Of a stretch of 64,000 nt of DNA, positions 35,331-47,371 are shown in pieces. The stretch is from Pinus tabuliformis (Eukaryota > Streptophyta > Pinopsida > Pinales > Pinaceae): contig CM062818.1 of assembly GCA_031772625.1 (NCBI GenBank), positions 1,282,148,277 to 1,282,212,276 of the forward strand, given 5' to 3'. The notes under the pieces were generated by a model. It had not been told where the DNA came from, did not search any database, and saw only the letters and a program-made list of their open reading frames with translations. Numbering within the stretch: position 1 is the stretch's first letter; each line of letters begins with the position of its first letter. A program made the position numbers and the translations under genes.

Positions 35331-35573
35331 ATGCTAGATGAGATAGTGTCACCGGATAATGATGGTTACTTCGTAGCCTTGGAAGTACCTCCCTTGCTAA
35401 GAGGGAGTGTTGATTTTTGTGTAGCTTGGGAGGTACTTCAAACCCTAGGGTTTAGAGATTGGAGGGAAAAGTGCCACAAGAGTCACTTGTGGGCTTGGAA
35501 CCCAAACATGGGGTTTTGCACCCATCGGTATTTGGGACAAAACCGTGATGAATTTTTGACATGTGATGGATGA
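35331..35573 (+). CDS. 80-codon ORF, array T copy 2
   Basis: The second copy of the ORF described at 32557-32799, with the same length and position relative to the LTR. The upstream ORF 34857-35183 covers the rest of this internal region but is not kept open in all copies. Confidence 0.3.
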   Translation: MLDEIVSPDNDGYFVALEVPPLLRGSVDFCVAWEVLQTLGFRDWREKCHKSHLWAWNPNMGFCTHRYLGQNRDEFLTCDG

Positions 35574-35582
35574 GGATGATAT

Positions 35583-37637
35583 TGTTTGTTGAGATGAACC
35601 CAACGCATCACAAATCATCTAATTCTGAGTTGTCTTTGAAGATTTATGAATCTTTGAAGTTATATGTGGGTTTGGATGAGTTGAATTCAAGTTGACCTAG
35701 TGTTAAGAGGCCTAATGATAGGTTGGAAACCCTCTTATTGACATTCGTTAGACCCTTGGATTTGGTATAAATACAAGGTGAGGTAGCATTCATTTAGTCA
35801 TCCTTTGGAGGAACACAAAGCTAAGAGGAGCTCGTTGAAAAGGGAGGATTGTTCTGTATTAGGATGTAGGTAAAGGAGCAGCCAAACAAAGGAGGATAAG
35901 CCTATACGTAGGGCCTATCCATGTCTATTTTGGTACCAAGATTACCTTGCAGGAGGTCCAAAGTGAAAGAGGATATGTACAAGACTGTTTCGGGCATTAT
36001 TTTATGCGAAGGGAATCTCTGTTAGGGTCGGAGGAAGAGGGTCACTTCAACGAGGAAGAGAAGGCAGTGTTGAGCATTCTTATGACTATTTTGAAGTATG
36101 TATAGGTATGTTGTTAGGTAGAGGTTATAAAGAGAGTGTGGGACTATTTTCAAGTGGTATTTCATCTCTGAACAACCCAAAATAAAGATTGGCCTATGAT
36201 GATGAGGTCACAGGCCTGTAATGGCTAGTTTGAGGATGAAACAAACCATAAACCGGGAGTTGTAGGAGCACATTCACACAACGAAGTATTCCACCTTGTG
36301 GAGGAGGAGGAATCGTAGTTTTATGGAGAAGAATTGACCAAATATGGTGGAAGAATATGGGTTGCTTTTGTGCCCTAACCAGTGATCAATGTTCTACAAT
36401 GCTGAACCACAGTTTTCAAGGTATGTGCCTGATTCATTATTGCTAAGTGTTGGTCCAAGTTGTGATCTATATTGGATCATTTTATGAGCAACCTGTGGAA
36501 GCCAAGAAGGGAGGGCTAACGTGGAGGTTAGAAGCCCTAACCAGTGGGTAGTTTCCATAGTGAAGATTGGTGCCCAGATTTGTCCAATAGCTCCTCTATT
36601 GTAGAAGCAAAAGGAAGTTGATGAGAAGTATGTTTGCAGCCAATAGAAGGGTCTCCTAGTTGTGAGGATGCCCTAGCTAGGTGAAGATGCTACAACATCA
36701 ATTGGAAACATGTGGATTGTTGGAGGGAAGCGTGAGAGTGGATCAAGTGTGAATGTGGATTGGGCATTTATGGTCTGTTAGAGGAAAATGTGATAAGTGT
36801 CCAAGTAGGAGCTCAGTGTGCAACACCATGATGGATAAAGTAGTTGATAGAGTGGAAGTTGTTGAGGTCAAGGGTTGACGAACTAGAGGAGCAATTTGTG
36901 GAGCCCGAGACTTGCGTGTGGAGAAGGACTTCTACAATAGATGATGGGCAATCTTCATAGCTCATGTTCATTGTGGGAGATGGACATATTGTAGTGATAG
37001 GTGGGAGCCATTCGTGCCCTATGTTGGTATTTATAGAAGCAACACAGGAATACCATAGTGGGCTAAAGTCCCTGATTAGTTGAGGAGCAGTAGTGGGCAG
37101 TTAAGATTTGTTCACAAGTGGAGCTGTGAACAACTTGATGAGAGTCTCGATTTTTTGTTCCCTTGATGGACTAAGGCATAGCTAGAGAGAAGATTGACAA
37201 CCGAGGTTCGGTGGTCAGATGGACTTGGAGCATTGATAGAGGTAAGAGCTGCTGATTGGGAGCCAAAGTATCGAGAAGGTAGAGGGTGCGACCAAGGCAG
37301 TTGTGAGGAGCTCTACATCAGCTAGATGGTTAGAGTATGTTGTTGACAGCATATTGGGTGTCGATGGATTGACACCAAGCCCTAGTTTTGTATCTTGTAG
37401 TAGTGGATGTATGAGGGCCATTATCCATCATACGAGAGCCCTAGCCTATTGTATTACATGTTGTTTAACATAATGAAGTTGGGTTGAAAATTGTAAAAAG
37501 TTGTCGATATTATGTGCATGTGTGATTTACTGTTGTTTATATTCCATTGTGCAAAGTAGTATCATTGAGATTCTTGGCTTGGTAGCATTAGATATTTTAA
37601 TATTCTATCCTAGACCCAAGATCGAGGAAATTTAACA
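35583..37637 (+). repeat. LTR of array T, third in order
   Basis: About 2.05 kb from TGTTTGTTGAGA to TTTAACA, with TATA box GGTATAAATACAAGG near 35765. It is followed directly by the diverged primer site at 37638. Confidence 0.65.
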
Positions 37638-38220
37638 AGGTATTAGAGCATATTTGAGTTAATTAGAGGGATAGTGAATCAGAGTGTGCATAACGAAGCA
37701 ACTTAGAGGGAGTTATGGGTGTCTAGATCATGGAGTGGAGGGTTCAACTGAAGACATGGAAATGTGTTCTTGATTGGATTGGCAGCAAGATTGGCTAGGA
37801 GTTCTGGTGGATTGCTGGTGAGACTAGTAAACAACAATTTTTTGTAGGGAAAATTCTTGATCATGGACTTTCGTTGATTTTTCGTGGATGGTTGGGACAA
37901 CTCAATGGTTTCTTTGGATTGGAAAATATCCGGTTGATCAAGATGGCTTCATGTGATGGACTTTAGATTGGCAGGCTAGAGTCTTCATCAGATCGTGGTG
38001 TTTCATATCCAGGATTGGAGGGATTTGCACGATTAGTATTTTATCCAGAAGGATTAGTGCTTGCAAGACTGATCCAATGGAGATCTTGTAGGTTCAGAGG
38101 GAGTCTAGCCTAAGAGGGAGAAACCCTATGGAGGTTTTGGATATTAAGGTTCAAATGTGATGAGGCAAAGGCAATACGGAGATTTTCGGGTTCATTCTAC
38201 AAAGTTTGTTGCAGTGATGG

Positions 38221-38463
38221 ATGCCAAATGGGTTAGTGTCGCCGGATGATGACGATTACTTCCTAGTCTTGGAAGTACCTCCCTTTCTAAGAGGGATTGT
38301 TAATTTTTGTGTAGCTTGGGAGGTACTCCAAGCCCTAGGGTTCGGGTATTGGAGGGAAAAGTGCCAAAAGAGTCACTTGTGGGATTGGAACCCAAGCATG
38401 GGGTTTTTCACCCATCAGTATTTGGGAAAAACCCGTGATGGTTTTTTGACATGTGATGAATGA
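38221..38463 (+). CDS. 80-codon ORF, array T copy 3
   Basis: The third copy, with the same length and relative position as copies 1 and 2; its last residue and several others differ. No domain recognised. Confidence 0.3.
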   Translation: MPNGLVSPDDDDYFLVLEVPPFLRGIVNFCVAWEVLQALGFGYWREKCQKSHLWDWNPSMGFFTHQYLGKTRDGFLTCDE

Positions 38464-38472
38464 GAATGATAA

Positions 38473-40534
38473 TGTTTGTCGAGACGAATCTGATGCATCA
38501 AAAATCATCTAATTCTAAGTTGTCATTGAGGAGTTATGCATTTTTGAAGTTATATGTGGGTTTTCTTGAGTTGAAGTCAAGTCAGCCTAGTGTTAAGAGG
38601 GCTAATGACATGTTGGCAACCCTCTTGTTGGCATTCGTTGGATCCCTTGGATCCCTTGGATTTGGTATAAATACAAGGTGAGGGAGCATTCATTTAGTCA
38701 TCCATTGGAGCAACACAAAGCTAAGAGGAGTTCATTTAAAAGGGAGGATTGTTCTATCTTAGGTCGCAGGTAAAGGAGAAGCCAAATGAAGGAGGATAAT
38801 CATATGCATAGGGCTTATCCATGACTATTTTTTACCAAGATTACCTTAGAGGAGGGCCAAAGTGAAAGAGTATATGTATAGGACTATTTTGGGCATTATT
38901 ATATGAGAAACACATCTCTGTCAGGGTCGGAAAAGGACGGTCACTTCAATGAGGAAGAGAAGGTAGTGTGGAGCCTTCTCATGAATGTTTTGAAGTATGT
39001 AAAGGTCTATTGTTAGGAAGAGGTTATAAAGAGAGTGTGGGACTATTTTCAAGTGGCATTTCATCTCTAAACAGGCTGAAATAAAGATTGTCCTGTGATG
39101 ATGAGGCCGAGGGCCTGTAATGGCTAGTTTGAGGGTCAAACAAACCATAAACTAGGAGTTTTAGGATCCCATTCACACAAATAAGTATTCGGCCTTGTGG
39201 AGGAGTAGGATTCACGGTTTTATGGAGTAGAATTGACCATAAATGGTGGAAGAATATGGGATGCAGTTGTGCCCTAACCAATGATCAGTGTTTTTCAATG
39301 TTGAACAAGAATCTTCAAGGTATGTGCCTTCTTCATTATTGCTAAGTGTTGGGTCAAGCAGTGATCACTATTGGATCGCTTTATGAGAAACTTGTGAAAT
39401 CCAGGGAAGGAGGGATGATGTGGAGGTTAGAAGCCCTAACTAGTGGGTAGTTTCCACAATGGTGATTGGTGCCTAGATTTGTGCAATAGATTCTCTATTG
39501 TAGAAGCAAAGGGCAGTTGATGAGAAGTATGTTGGCAGCCAATAGAAGGGTCTCCAAGGTGTGAGAATGCCCTAAATAGGTGCATATGCTACAGTGTGGA
39601 TTGGAAACTCGTGGATTGCTGGAGTGTAGCGTGAGAGTGGACCAAGTGTGAACATGGATTGGGCATTTATGGCCTGCTAAAGGACAACGTGATAATGTCC
39701 AAGTAGGAGTGTGATGTGCAACACCTTGGTGAACAAAGGTAGTTTCTAGAGTGGTAGTTGTCGATCTCAAGGGTTGATGAACCAAAGGAGAAGTTTGTGG
39801 AGCCTCATACTTGCGTGTGGAGAAGGAATTATAAACAGATGATGGTCAGTCCTCCTAGCCCATGTTCATTATGGGAGATGGAAATATTGCAATGATAGGT
39901 GGAAGCCCTTTGTGTCATATGTTGGTCTTCATCAGAGCAGTGCAAGAAGACCATAGTGGGTTGAAGCCCATGAGTAGCTGAGGAGCAACAGTGGGTAGTT
40001 GAGAGTTGTTGACAAGTGGAGTTATGAACAACTCGATAGGAGTCTCAATTTGTTGTGGCCTTGTTGGACTAAGGCACAACTAGGAATCAAATTGATAACC
40101 AAGGTTCAATGGCCAAATGGACTTGGAACATTGATAGAGGCAAGAGCTGCAGATCGGGAGCCATAGGACTGGGAAGGTATAGGGTATGACCAAGGCATCT
40201 GTGAGGAGCTCCACACCAACTAGATGGTCAAACTATCTTGTTGATGACAGATTGGTTGTCGATGGACTCACACCAACCTCAATTTTGTATCTTGTATTAG
40301 TGGATGTATAAGGGCCATTATCCTTGGTACGAGAGCCCTAGAATGTTGTATTATATGTTTTTTATATAACGAAGTTGGGTTGAAAATTGTGAAAATTTGT
40401 CTATATTTTTTTCATGCTTTTATTTATTGATGTTAATATTTTGTTGTGTAAAGTAGCATCATTAAGATTCTTGGTTTGGTAGTGTCAGAGATTTTAAGTT
40501 TCTATCTTAGACCCAAGATCGAGAAAATTCATCA
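38473..40534 (+). repeat. LTR of array T, last in order
   Basis: About 2.06 kb from TGTTTGTCGAGA to AATTCATCA, with TATA box at about 38664-38674. Array homology stops at 40534, where Co-G LTR sequence begins. Confidence 0.65.
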
Positions 40535-40683
40535 AAGTCATATGAAGAAGACCTCACTGGGCACATTGTAACATGTAAAACTAATTATTTTTTTATTTAG
40601 AAGTATTAAAATACCATCCAAGACCAAGTCGTCTTGGTAGCTAAGAAGTTGACCTAAAAAGGGCATGTCGTCCTCCTTGAAAG

Positions 40684-40693
40684 CCTATATATA
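40684..40693 (+). promoter_or_regulatory. TATA box in the Co-G 5' LTR
   Basis: TATATATAGG; the related LTR copy at 59641-60260 has ACTATATAAAGGAG near 59993 at the corresponding place. Confidence 0.5.
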
Positions 40694-41429
40694 GGAGGGA
40701 AATTGACCTTATATGGAAACTCACTCATCTTCTCATCATCTAAGCAAAGGAGAATCAAAATAATTCTAGCGAAGAAGGATGAATTTTTGGGTTATTTCTC
40801 TCTCTATTTTCACACGTGAAAAGGAAGGAGGCTACAGTTTTGGTTGTTGCAAGATCAAAATTGGAGGAATCGTAGAAAGAAGGTTGAAGGATGGTCTATT
40901 AGGTCAGATTCAAGCCCTAGAAAAAGAAGAAACATAAGAGAAGGTCAAAGGAAGCCTTGGAATCCCTAGACCTTCTCACACGTGTGGAAGCAACAACTAT
41001 TACAGGGGAAAAAAATTTTAGAGTTGCGGTAGAGGTTGAATATCTGTAGCTGGGGGTTGAAGTTGTGTAGCTGGAATAGATTTGGTTGGGTTTGACTTGG
41101 ACAAAGAAATCACATCATCAAGAAGGCCGGACTTGGTCTTGGAAGGGTATTGGTTTTTGTCTAGAGGCCTTGGAATTCATCATTTGAACCATCTATAAGA
41201 AGAGAAGATATTTGTGGGTTTTCCTCTCAAGTGGAGAGGATTTGGCCCTGGCTTGCAACCTATATCACGTGCTCTTAAGTATTGTTGATCTTCTTGTTTT
41301 GGTAGTTGTTTGATTATAAGAATAACATAATAATAAGAGAAGAAGCTAATAAGTAATAAAAATTAAAATCACGTCACAATCAGTTATCAAATTTAAGATA
41401 AATCATCCTAATTACAACCCTATATATTT

Positions 41430-43131
41430 CTCAAAAGTTATTCCAAAAACTCGTAAGAGACCTTCTTGGTTGAGGACAACTATATAAGAGGCAAAGGAAC
41501 ATGCAAAAACAAAGGGAACCTTTAGAGAAAGTAAAAGACCTAAAAGGTATTCTAGTTATGCAACCTATATGACTAAGCTCATTAAGTTTGAACCTTCCTC
41601 CTATGAATATATAGCTAAGCATCAAGAGTGGAGGAATACAATGCAAGAAGAATACCAGTCAATTATGAAGAATGATGTCTAGGAAATTGTTCCTAGAACA
41701 AATGAAAAATCTATCGTCACTTCCAAATAGATATATAAGATAAAGCATGTTGTGGATGAAAGCATTGATAAGTATAAAGAAAGATTTGTGGCTAGAGGCT
41801 TTTCACAAAAGGAAGCTATCGATTATGAAGAAAAGTTTTCCCCTACAAATAGACATACAACCATAAGATCGCTTATCTCTTTAGCTACCACTATGGGATG
41901 GAACATTCATCAAATGGATGCTAAAATATATTTTTTGAATGGGACCACTAATGAAGAGGCTTACATTTAAAAACCTCAAGGATTTGAAGTCCATAAGAGG
42001 GAGACACATGTTTGCAGATTGAAGAAGTCTCTATATGGGTTGAAGCAAGCACCTAAAGCCTAGTACGATAGAAAGGATGCATACCTATTGAGACTTGGTT
42101 TTGTCAAGATTTCTTCAGATCCTAACCTCTACATCAAAGTGGTCAAGTATGAACATGTGATCATAATTCTATATGTATATGATATACTTGTTACAGGCGT
42201 GGAGCATCAAATTCAAGAATGCAAAAAGCAGTTGGCAACAAAATTTGACATGAAGGATCTTAGGCTTATGCATTATTATTTGGGACTAGAGGTTTGGTAG
42301 AAACTTGGTGAAATATATATTGTTCAAGTAAAATATGCGATCAAGATACTACAAAAATTTGGCATGATGGATAGTAAGTCAATAAAAACTCCTATGATCA
42401 CTAATCTAAAGAAGTTGAGGAGTTTAGAATCTAGTATGGTGGATCCTACATGCTATAGACAGTTGATTGGTTCCTTAATGTATGTTGTGAATATTATACC
42501 TGACATTTGTTTTGCAGTAAATTCCCTCAGTCAAATTCATATGGAACCAAAGCATGATCATTGGATAGCAGCCAAACACATCCTAAGGTATCTTCATGGG
42601 ACCATGCATCATTACCTTAGATATGCTAGTAATGAGATCCAACTTTTGGGATATACATATTCTAATTGGGGTGGTAGTGAGACAGATGGAAGAAGCACTA
42701 TAGGTGGATGCTTCAATTTGGGATCTTCCATGATATCATGGATGAGAAAGAAGCAAGATATTGTTGCTCTGAGTAGTGTTGAATCTAAGTACATTTCTGC
42801 CGAAGTGAAGTTTGCAAATGGTTGTTTGGATTAGAAAGTTGCTATCAAATTTATTTGAAGGACCATTAAACCCTACAAGTATACATTATGAAAATGGAAG
42901 CTACATAAGGTTGATGAAGGACCATGTGTTTCATGTTAGGACGAAGCATATTAATAATAAGTACCACTATATCAAAATCTTGGTACAATATAGGGCCATG
43001 AAGCTACATTATATACCTACTGATGAATAGGTAGTTGATATTCTGACAAAGGAACTACCAAACAAGAAATTTGAGTACTTAAGAAGTAATCTTGGCTTGG
43101 TGGATATCTCTTCCTTGATTGAGAGGGAGTG
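41430..43131 (+). CDS. pol: Co-G RT and RNase H region (fossil)
   Basis: Ty1/copia pol (RVT_2 type). Seen: EWRNTMQEEYQSI before the domain, KERFVARGFSQKEAIDYEE, MGWNIHQMDAKIYFLNG, CRLKKSLYGLKQAP, and IILYVYDILV in the position of the copia YVDDIL box. RNase H landmarks follow: YRQLIGSLMYVVNIIPDICF, HILRYLHGTMHHYLRY, GRSTIGGCFNLGSSMISW, SSVESKYISAEV, and the end TKHINNKYHYIKILV with an ILTKELP-type tail. Family role: reverse transcription of element RNA. Broken; fossil. Confidence 0.85.
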
Positions 43132-43656
43132 ATGATGGACATTATATTATCTTCTTCATGTGTCATGCACTAGATCAAGGCCAACAATTGTAAGTCTAAG
43201 TGAAGGCCATGAGGAGAGAATGAGGTCTGGAGGATTGGATAAGCATCTGAGTTTTGCATTTCTTGAGGATTAGAAAATCCAAGATAAAATAAAACACATA
43301 GACCAATACTCTTTGAGGATGAGGTAGGGCATCCAAGATGAGAGTAGTTGAAGAGGATTGATATTCTTTGAGGATTGGGAATCCAAGAGAAGAAGAGTCC
43401 TACAAGGACATACCTAGTGAACATCTGGATGGGGTATGTGCATTAAGAGGTAGTGTGGTGTCTCACGTAAAGCCTCCCAACATTATGCTCTCATATAAGT
43501 AGATCTTGTTAGTTAAGGCCTTGTTGACAATGCAGGTTGTGATATTGATACTTAAAAGATGGCTTATAAATCTAACTGTTCTTATGAAAATACTTCAATT
43601 TGAGAATCCTTGTACCTCATGATGGGATTATGAATACCTCCCTACTTAAGAGGGAG
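43132..43656 (+). repeat. Co-G 3' zone with GGAT...ATCC hairpins and polypurine tract
   Basis: Hairpins of the form GAGGAT, 3-9 nt, ATCCAAGA occur at about 43253-43280, 43315-43342 and 43367-43392 in repeats of 50-60 bp. They lie between the end of pol and AAGAGGGAG at 43648. Related, inverted sequences occur in Co-D at 47640-47740. Confidence 0.6.
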
Positions 43657-44552
43657 TGTTGGAGAATGTAACTATATTTGGTCTTCATAATGACTTTTGT
43701 AATCATGACATTGGATATTTTTATATAAAAAGAGAAAAATATTTTTTATTTATTCAAACATGGGTTTCATGAGCAAAGACTAGGTCAAAGCATGTTCTTC
43801 ATGCTTCTAGGGATTGTTGAATCAAAGAACATTTTGGACTTGTTGTAATAAAATAAAATGATTGTTGTGAGCCTAGAAAACCAATTTCTCCTCCAAGACC
43901 AAGTCGACCCTGCCATGATGAAGTCGACCTAGAAGAGGCCTATTCGACTCCTGAAGAAGGTTATAACTAAGGACTTCGACTCATTTGGATCATCTTACAC
44001 ACACAAGTTTGATCTGCAACAAGATAAGAAGAAAGAAGAGCGAGAAAATCAAGAAGAAGGAGAAGTCGAAGTGAAGAAGAAGTCTTGAAAAATCATATTT
44101 TCTGTCCACATGTGCGAAGTTGTCTAGGGTTTTTCTATGCAAATTTCAAGCGCTAAAGTTCTAGGCTGAAATTGAAAACCTAAGATGCAGGGCCGAGATT
44201 TTGACTGAAGCTTCTTTGACAGAGTTGGACCTTTTCTGACTTTGGAAGACTTTGAATCGTTTGGAAGAGATCTTGTTGGAGGAATTTTGGATTTGGTATT
44301 TGGGTCTTGGGAGTCTCATCTTGATCCGATTCTATATGAACATAAGTATTCTTTTTTGGTTTCCCCTAAGAGGGGTTTTTCCCTAGCTTTGAGCCTATAT
44401 CATGTGTAATTTGTCTTATTGTGATCTTCATTGTTTTTGGTAATTGCTTAATGAAGAAGAAATAAAAATTAATGAAAGGCCAACTAATATCACAAGTAAT
44501 TATCAACTAAGGAAATTTAACTATAGTATACAAGAACCTTAATTTTCCAACA
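43657..44552 (+). repeat. 3' LTR of Co-G
   Basis: TGTTGGAGAATG to TTTTCCAACA, 896 bp, directly after the polypurine tract. A related copy starts at 59641. Confidence 0.75.
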
Positions 44553-45810
44553 AATTTTACCTTGGGAAAACCCACACGGGGGAAAAACACAGCAACCTTT
44601 TCCTTAGAGAAATTATTTAGTTCAATAAAGATACATCTAATTCTTCAATTCAAACATAAATCAAACTGACTAGTAACATAGCCTTGGTCACACTTTGTCA
44701 AACTACCCTCTAGATAAGTCAATTGGTTTCCCAAACAATTTGTCCCGGTTTGATTTGCTAGGGCCAAAATTCGACCTACTTCTGCACCCAAGAATCTCGG
44801 TCTTGCTGCTTTGGAATACCTAGAAACTCTACCTTCAATTTGTCCTTACTTTATCTCAGATTCTTCCAATACATTGCCTCATATTCATCTTATATTCTGC
44901 CTCAAATTCATCTTAATCTCTTCCTCAGATGTGTTGATTTTCTCATGCAAACAACACTAATATTTTTTTTTCAAACTGATAACTACTTCCAATGATACAA
45001 TTTGACTTCTTCAAAGCATTCCAATCATTAAGAAATTACACATGAAAAATTTCAACCATTAACTTCAATAAAGTAATAGAGATCACAGTAAACAATGAAA
45101 CAAGAGACAACAACATTTATTGGGACAAAAACCCCAAGGGGGAAACTTGGTAATATTTCCTTATGAGAGAGAATTCAATTCATCAAAATATTCCAGTCAA
45201 AACGCAAATCTTTGACCTTTATATTTGCCAATTCAAAATAAGTCAAATGAGAGAAAAGTCAATGGATTGTTCAAAGTCCAAATCTGCAATAGGGGACCAA
45301 ATTTTAGCTTGAGGTAGCTAGTCAAAATGTTGAAATTTGGTCTTGTAATCTCCTCAGAATTTTAGTTAAAGCTCTAAGTTTGACCTACAGTCAAACCTTA
45401 GGTCAACGAACCAAAACATAGTAAAAAATTCGGTCAAACACAACTAGGGAAACAAAGATAAACTTGGCCTCCAAATCCAATCTAAATCTTAGTCAAAAAA
45501 CAACAATAATACCCAAGTCAACGTCAGTCAAAGACATAAACAAGAGAGATCAAACTTTGTTGGAAAATTTGTCTTCTTTCTCCTTTGCACATGTGAACAA
45601 AACTTCTTATTTTAAATCGAATGGATGAGTTGTGATGGATGCCAAATAAGGTCAATCAAATGCCACTATATATGTGTGTTAGGAGATGGGTTTTTACCTT
45701 CAAGTCAAACACCTTCAAGTGTTGAGGTTGACTTGGAAAATTTGAAAATACATAATTTCTCCTTTGAGTTTTCCAATGAAAATACCGACCGAAGTTACCA
45801 TTTATCAATG
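44553..45810 (-). repeat. Copia-type LTR on the minus strand, assigned to Co-E
   Basis: On the minus strand it contains the words GGTTTTTCCCCCGTGTGGG and TTTTCCCAAGGTAAAATT, typical of copia R/U5 regions. The right side abuts a minus-strand polypurine tract (AAGAGGGAG, 45811-45819) next to the Co-E 3' zone. Two related G/C-rich modules (44569-44600 and 45125-45150) suggest an internal duplication. The left end touches the Co-G LTR, which runs the other way. Confidence 0.55.
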
Positions 45811-45858
45811 CTCCCTCTTAGTTAGGGAGGTAGTTTTCATTATCTCTCTCTCAAGATC

Positions 45859-46388
45859 AATATTCCCAATCAATATATTGGTCTCTTAGTGATAACCTAA
45901 GGGAGAGATCAAATTCACAAGTCTCATCATAAGGAAATATGCATAGCATCAAATTCATCCCATAAGCCAAAACCTAATGGCATCAAGATCAACACCCAAC
46001 CAACCATGGGATCAATCAATGAGGCCAAACTCTCCAACCATGTGTAATGGTTTCTTAGTCAAGTAAAATTCCCCAGGAGAGTACTCAAAATCAATCTTTC
46101 CAACCAATTCCACTTGGTCTCTCAGTCAAACACAATGACTCTAGGAAGATAACTCAAAATCACTGTTCCCAACCAAACCCATTGGTCTCTCAGTCAAAAA
46201 AAATGACTTAAGGGTTGAATCCAAGCCTTAGAACCAAACTCCCCAACCATATTGGTTTCTCAGTCAATCTCAATGATCCAAGGGAGTAACTAGGAAAATC
46301 TTCCCGACCATAGACTATGGTTCCTTAGCTAAGCCCAAGGAAGATTGTCAATCTCATGATGCTGCAAAATCAATGCTCTCAACAAATC
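45859..46388 (-). repeat. Co-E 3' zone, left copy: array of two-hairpin modules
   Basis: Five to six modules of 50-70 bp, each with one hairpin of the type ACCA...TGGT and a second of the type AGTCA...TGACT or CTTAG...CTAAG, some enclosed by an outer stem. Clearest: 46297-46346 (outer AATCTTCC with GGAAGATT, inner GACCATAG with CTATGGTT) and 46238-46287 (outer ACTCCC with GGGAGT, inner AACCA with TGGTT). A diverged copy lies at 52757-53190 just past the end of Co-E pol. Confidence 0.75.
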
Positions 46389-47371
46389 CAAGTTATAATG
46401 AGATTCTTCTAGCAATGATAACAATTTGTGAAGTACTTTTACTTTTCTTGCTAACACTTTGTCCTCCTTATTCCGGCACTTCGTTCTTCTTTCGGTAACT
46501 AATAGCAGCCCTAGTTATGCTTGCACTAAAAGAGATATTTTTCTTTGTTCCTTAGTAGACTCCTTCCCTTATGAAGAGTACCTTATCCCTCTTACAATCA
46601 ATCTCTTCCTTGAGATATAGTTGCAGGTCTGATGTAACAGTAGTGTGGTCCTATTTCTTCACACATGTGAGGGATTCCTTCAAGAAACTAATGCTAGATT
46701 TCTCTCCTTCCTTCACTTGTATGGTCTTCTTCTTCACTTGAGTGAGAGACCTAATAGGAACTAATTTCTTAGCCCAACCAACAAACTTTTATTACTGTAA
46801 TAGGAGGGATGTTATGACAGCAAATAGAGCCTCCTTTTCTTTGAATGTGTGACTGTAATAGGCCCTAAGACAACATTATTAACTTTAGTTTCTTCCTTGC
46901 TTCTTCACTGCACTAGAGGCTCCTTCTTCGTCATTTTTCGTACCCTATACTTGTCCTTTTCCTTCGATTATTTTATAGGTGAATTTCATTGCTTTGGAGG
47001 GGTGGAACGACCCTTATATATAGAGTTCTACTCCTTATTTAGGATGACTTGAGGCTGACTTGACTTATATGTTTTAGATTGCATCCTTTTCTGATGTTGT
47101 TGCATGGAGGAGGCTTGTGACTTGGCTTGGAGGTATTTTTTGGACTCTCATTCATAAATATACATGGTGTAACATGCCCTTAAGGGTCTTCAACATTTAT
47201 TTTTACTCTTTGACTTCCATATAGCACTTTGACATGTTCTATACCTATGCAATGAGCAAGAAACTCATTGATATAAATAACAAAAATAATATTTCTTTTC
47301 TTTTATAAATACAAAGATCAAAATTACATTTGTGAAGACCAAACCTAGTTACACTTTTTCAACACTCCCTC
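46389..47371 (-). repeat. 3' LTR of Co-D (left side)
   Basis: Matches 51556-52756 except for about 230 bp found only in the right copy (51640-51870). It carries a minus-strand TATA (TATATATAAGGG) near 47008-47020. It joins the Co-E module array at about 46389 without a recognisable target duplication. Confidence 0.75.

Larger units (their letters stand above)
31205..40534 (+). mobile_element. Array T: head-to-tail array of a non-autonomous LTR element
   Basis: Three repeats of 2.8-2.9 kb plus a partial one. The order is LTR fragment 31205-31975, internal 31976-32808, LTR 32809-34764, internal 34765-35582, LTR 35583-37637, internal 37638-38472, LTR 38473-40534. Each internal region begins with a tRNA-Met-type primer site just after an LTR ending in CA. 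LTR ends are inferred as TGTT...AACA after a purine-rich GATGAGGATGAT tract. No gag or pol motif is present, so it would depend on another element. Copies differ at roughly one base in seven by eye, so the array is old. Confidence 0.75.
40535..44552 (+). mobile_element. Co-G: Ty1/copia element, plus strand (fossil)
   Basis: Parts: an incomplete 5' LTR (40535 to about 41400), a pol segment with RT and RNase H (41430-43131), a 3' untranslated zone with hairpins (43132-43647), a polypurine tract AAGAGGGAG (43648-43656) and a 3' LTR (43657-44552, TGTTGGAG...TTTTCCAACA). No gag or integrase was recognised. The two LTRs share the segment around CAAGACCAAGTCG but are clearly diverged. Old and broken. 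Confidence 0.78.

Noticed and set aside
31205-40534. Satellite DNA or CRISPR-like array
   Set aside because: Units are 2.8-2.9 kb with LTR ends and tRNA-Met primer sites; spacers and short direct repeats of CRISPR type are absent.
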